DNA from: Anniella stebbinsi
Taxonomy: Eukaryota; Chordata; Lepidosauria; Squamata; Anniellidae
Assembly: GCA_029215795.1 (NCBI GenBank)
Contig: JARDYH010000003.1
Location: 99,790,609-99,854,608, forward strand
Length of the DNA: 64,000 nt
Direction of reading: 5' to 3'
This document shows, piece after piece, positions 62,717-64,000 of this stretch. A program made the position numbers and the translations under genes. The number at the start of each line of letters is the position of its first letter. Positions within the stretch are counted from its first letter, which is position 1. The notes below the pieces were generated by a model. The model did not search any database. It had not been told where the DNA came from and saw only the letters and a program-made list of their open reading frames with translations.

Positions 62717-64000
62717 AAATAGGTGATTTGATGCTAATCAGCAATATTTCTTTTCAGTTATCCCATTTCTCTCATTTTGGGCATTTGCTGTACCTTTCAC
62801 ACTTTTCTCTTATTTTGGGAAGTTTAGGTAAAAAGCTGCAACAAGTCCCTTAAAAGCGAATATACAGTAAGCATGCCTGGGAAATCACTGGAAATAGTGT
62901 AAATCATGAAACTAGGGCGAAATAGGTGATTTGATGCAAATCAGCAATGTTTCTTTACGTTGAACCCGTGTCTCTCATTTTGGTCATTTGAGGCTACAAG
63001 ATGTAGCTGAATAACGAGGGTTCAGTAAAAATAAAAAAAAGATGTCTACAAGAAGTGAACTAACTGCACCAAGGGTAAAAGCTTCATCATAGGCAAAACA
63101 CATCATTTGCTGATGATCTGCACGTGACTGTATATTTCAGACATTTTCTCTTATTTTGGGCAGGTTAGGCTAGAAAGCTGCACCAGTTCCCTTCCTAACG
63201 AATGTACAGTAAGAATACATGGGAAATCAGTGGAAATAGAGGAAATCCATGTAACTTGGACGAAATAGGTGATTTGATGCGAATCAGCAATGTTTCTTTA
63301 CGTTGAACCCGTGTCTCTCATTTTGGTCATTTGAGGCTACAAGATGTAGCTGAATAACGAGGGTTCAGTAAAATTAAACAAAGATGTCTAAAAGAAGTGA
63401 ACTAACTGCACCAAGGGTAAAAGCTTCATCCTAGGCAAAACACATCATTTGCTGCTGATCTGCACGTGACTGTATATTTCAGACATTTTCTCTTATTTTG
63501 GGCAGGTTAGGCTAGAAAGCTGCACCAGTTCCCTTCCTAACGAATGTACAGTAAGAATACATGGGAAATCAGTGGAAATAGAGGAAATCCATGTAACTTT
63601 GGCGAAATAGGTGATTTGATGCGAATCAGCAATGTTTCTTTATATTAAACTCGTTCCCCTCATTTTGGTCGTCAAGCTAGACAATGTTCCTAAGTAGAGA
63701 GGGCTCAGCAAAAATACACAAAGATGTCCAAAGCATATGAAGTAACTCGAAGTAGGGTAAATGCTTCAAACTAGGGGAAAAAACATCATTTGCTGCTGAT
63801 CTGTAACGTAACTGTACATTTCACACATTTTCTCTTATTTGGGCACTTCAGGCTAGAATGCTGCACCAATTGCCTTAATAGCGATTGTAAAGTAGGAATC
63901 CATGGGAAATCACTGGAAATAGTGCATATCCATGTCACATGGACTAAATAGGTGATTTGATGCTAATCTGCAACTGTTCTTTACGTTGAACCCATGTCTC
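62717..64000 (+). repeat. HOR block 40: S-A-B-D-E, cut by the window end
   Basis: Unit starts are 62717, 62920, 63263, 63605 and 63946. It is a copy of block 30 ('gtttaggtaaaaag', 8 A's). Only 55 bp of the last E unit are inside the window; the array clearly continues. Confidence 0.9.

Larger units (their letters stand above)
1..64000 (+). repeat. Higher-order satellite DNA array filling the whole window
   Basis: The conserved unit start 'aaataggtgatttgatgc' recurs 204 times, always in the same direction, at spacings of 202-204 or 341-344 bp. Nothing else interrupts the array: no transposon, inverted unit or unique DNA was seen. All three forward frames hit a stop within about the first 45 bp of each long unit (tag/tga, tga, then tga or taa), and all three reverse frames hit one within about 70 bp of the A unit start, so no gene can be carried. 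Size, head-to-tail order and multi-unit periodicity fit centromeric or pericentromeric satellite DNA. The family name and host are not recognised from sequence; centromere function is inference. Confidence 0.97.
39804..64000 (+). repeat. 15.4 kb direct duplication inside the array (39804-48610 and 55193-64000)
   Basis: Six successive blocks (S-A-C, S-A-B-C, S-A-B-B-B-C, S-A-B-B'-D-E-F-C, S-A-C, S-A-B-D-E) recur in the same order at +15,389 bp, becoming +15,390 bp after an A-tract. Private bases at 41133, 41286 and 'aatcaatg' near 46965 are shared. I saw only a handful of differences, such as 57210, the A-tract at 59544, and the 'attgctgg' change near 55704. The right copy runs out of the window. 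Confidence 0.88.

Noticed and set aside
1..64000. Open reading frames, including a 41-codon frame starting at the ATG inside each S unit
   Set aside because: Frames are short and stops recur in all six frames. The same frame repeats in every copy with no ribosome-binding or protein-like signal. It is repeat sequence, not a gene.
1..64000. CRISPR array
   Set aside because: Repeats are regularly spaced, but the 'spacers' are themselves repeated and units are 203-344 bp, far from the usual 50-80 bp repeat-spacer period.
1..64000. Primate alpha satellite, because of the 171 x 2 length and CENP-B-like motifs
   Set aside because: From memory the alpha-satellite consensus does not align beyond short words. 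The length match alone is not identification.
1..64000. Inverted units or a strand switch in the array
   Set aside because: The unit start word was followed through the whole window at regular spacing in one direction, and no gap large enough to hide an inverted unit was found.
1..64000. A new gene system such as a defence island or biosynthetic cluster
   Set aside because: No coding sequence exists in the window. The notable content is the architecture of the satellite itself.

Overview
The whole 64,000-base window is one uninterrupted tandem satellite array. I see no protein-coding gene, RNA gene, transposon, CRISPR array or unique sequence in it. Every repeat unit lies in the same orientation. 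The array runs off both ends of the window, so neither its edges nor its total size can be seen. The sequence is AT-rich and CpG-poor by eye. A multi-kilobase higher-order satellite of this kind is typical of a eukaryotic centromeric or pericentromeric region. A mammal is my best guess, because of the unit size (about 2 x 171 bp) and degenerate CENP-B-box-like motifs. I do not recognise the family by sequence and it does not read as primate alpha satellite. A unit of about 340-345 bp recalls size classes such as the Peromyscus satellite PMsat and the platyrrhine alpha dimers. That is a size comparison, not an identification.

Basic unit. I phase units on the conserved start 'aaataggtgatttgatgc' (sometimes 'aaacagg'). 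Long units are 341-344 bp, and each is itself an old dimer: a half of about 175 bp followed by a diverged half of about 166 bp beginning 'aaacacatcatttgctg'. Short units (S) are 203 bp and look like a long unit that lost about 138 bp across the join of its two halves. By diagnostic bases I separate the long units into A, B, B', C, D, E, F and a rare G, and the short ones into S and a rare diverged S'. There are 204 units: 164 long (the last one cut by the window end) and 40 short.

Higher-order layout. Each short unit opens a block, giving 40 blocks. A complete block measures about 889 + 342n bp. The simplest is S-A-C (889 bp); the longest are S-A-B-B-B'-D-E-F-C (2,941 bp) and the recombinant block at 30570 (2,942 bp). 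Unit order follows a loose grammar: S-A first, optional B or B' units, optional D-E-F, then usually C. There is no single fixed period; the array is a set of nested length variants. Positions 1-6152 hold a different, apparently older arrangement (A-A pairs, S-E-F-C, S'-G-E). Positions 6153-28448 are dominated by blocks with D-E-F and 889 bp blocks. Positions 28449-53959 add B-rich blocks. Positions 53960-55192 repeat the old C-S'-G-E module seen at 4920-6152. From about 55.2 kb to the end the array repeats 39.8-48.6 kb almost base for base at an offset of 15,389-15,390 bp.

History. Clear recombination traces include a C/E chimeric unit (32483-32825), a short unit with a swapped tail (28449-28652), a 2,804 bp tandem duplication marked by a private base change, a 3,488 bp tandem block pair, and the 15.4 kb duplication. 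Recurrent small sites are several dyad symmetries (one overlapping an ATGCAAAT octamer), a perfect GTCACGTG E-box/CDEI-like site, and two partial CENP-B-like motifs per dimer. Whether any of these is used at a centromere is inference. Being highly homogeneous, the array is also a place where assembly error is possible.
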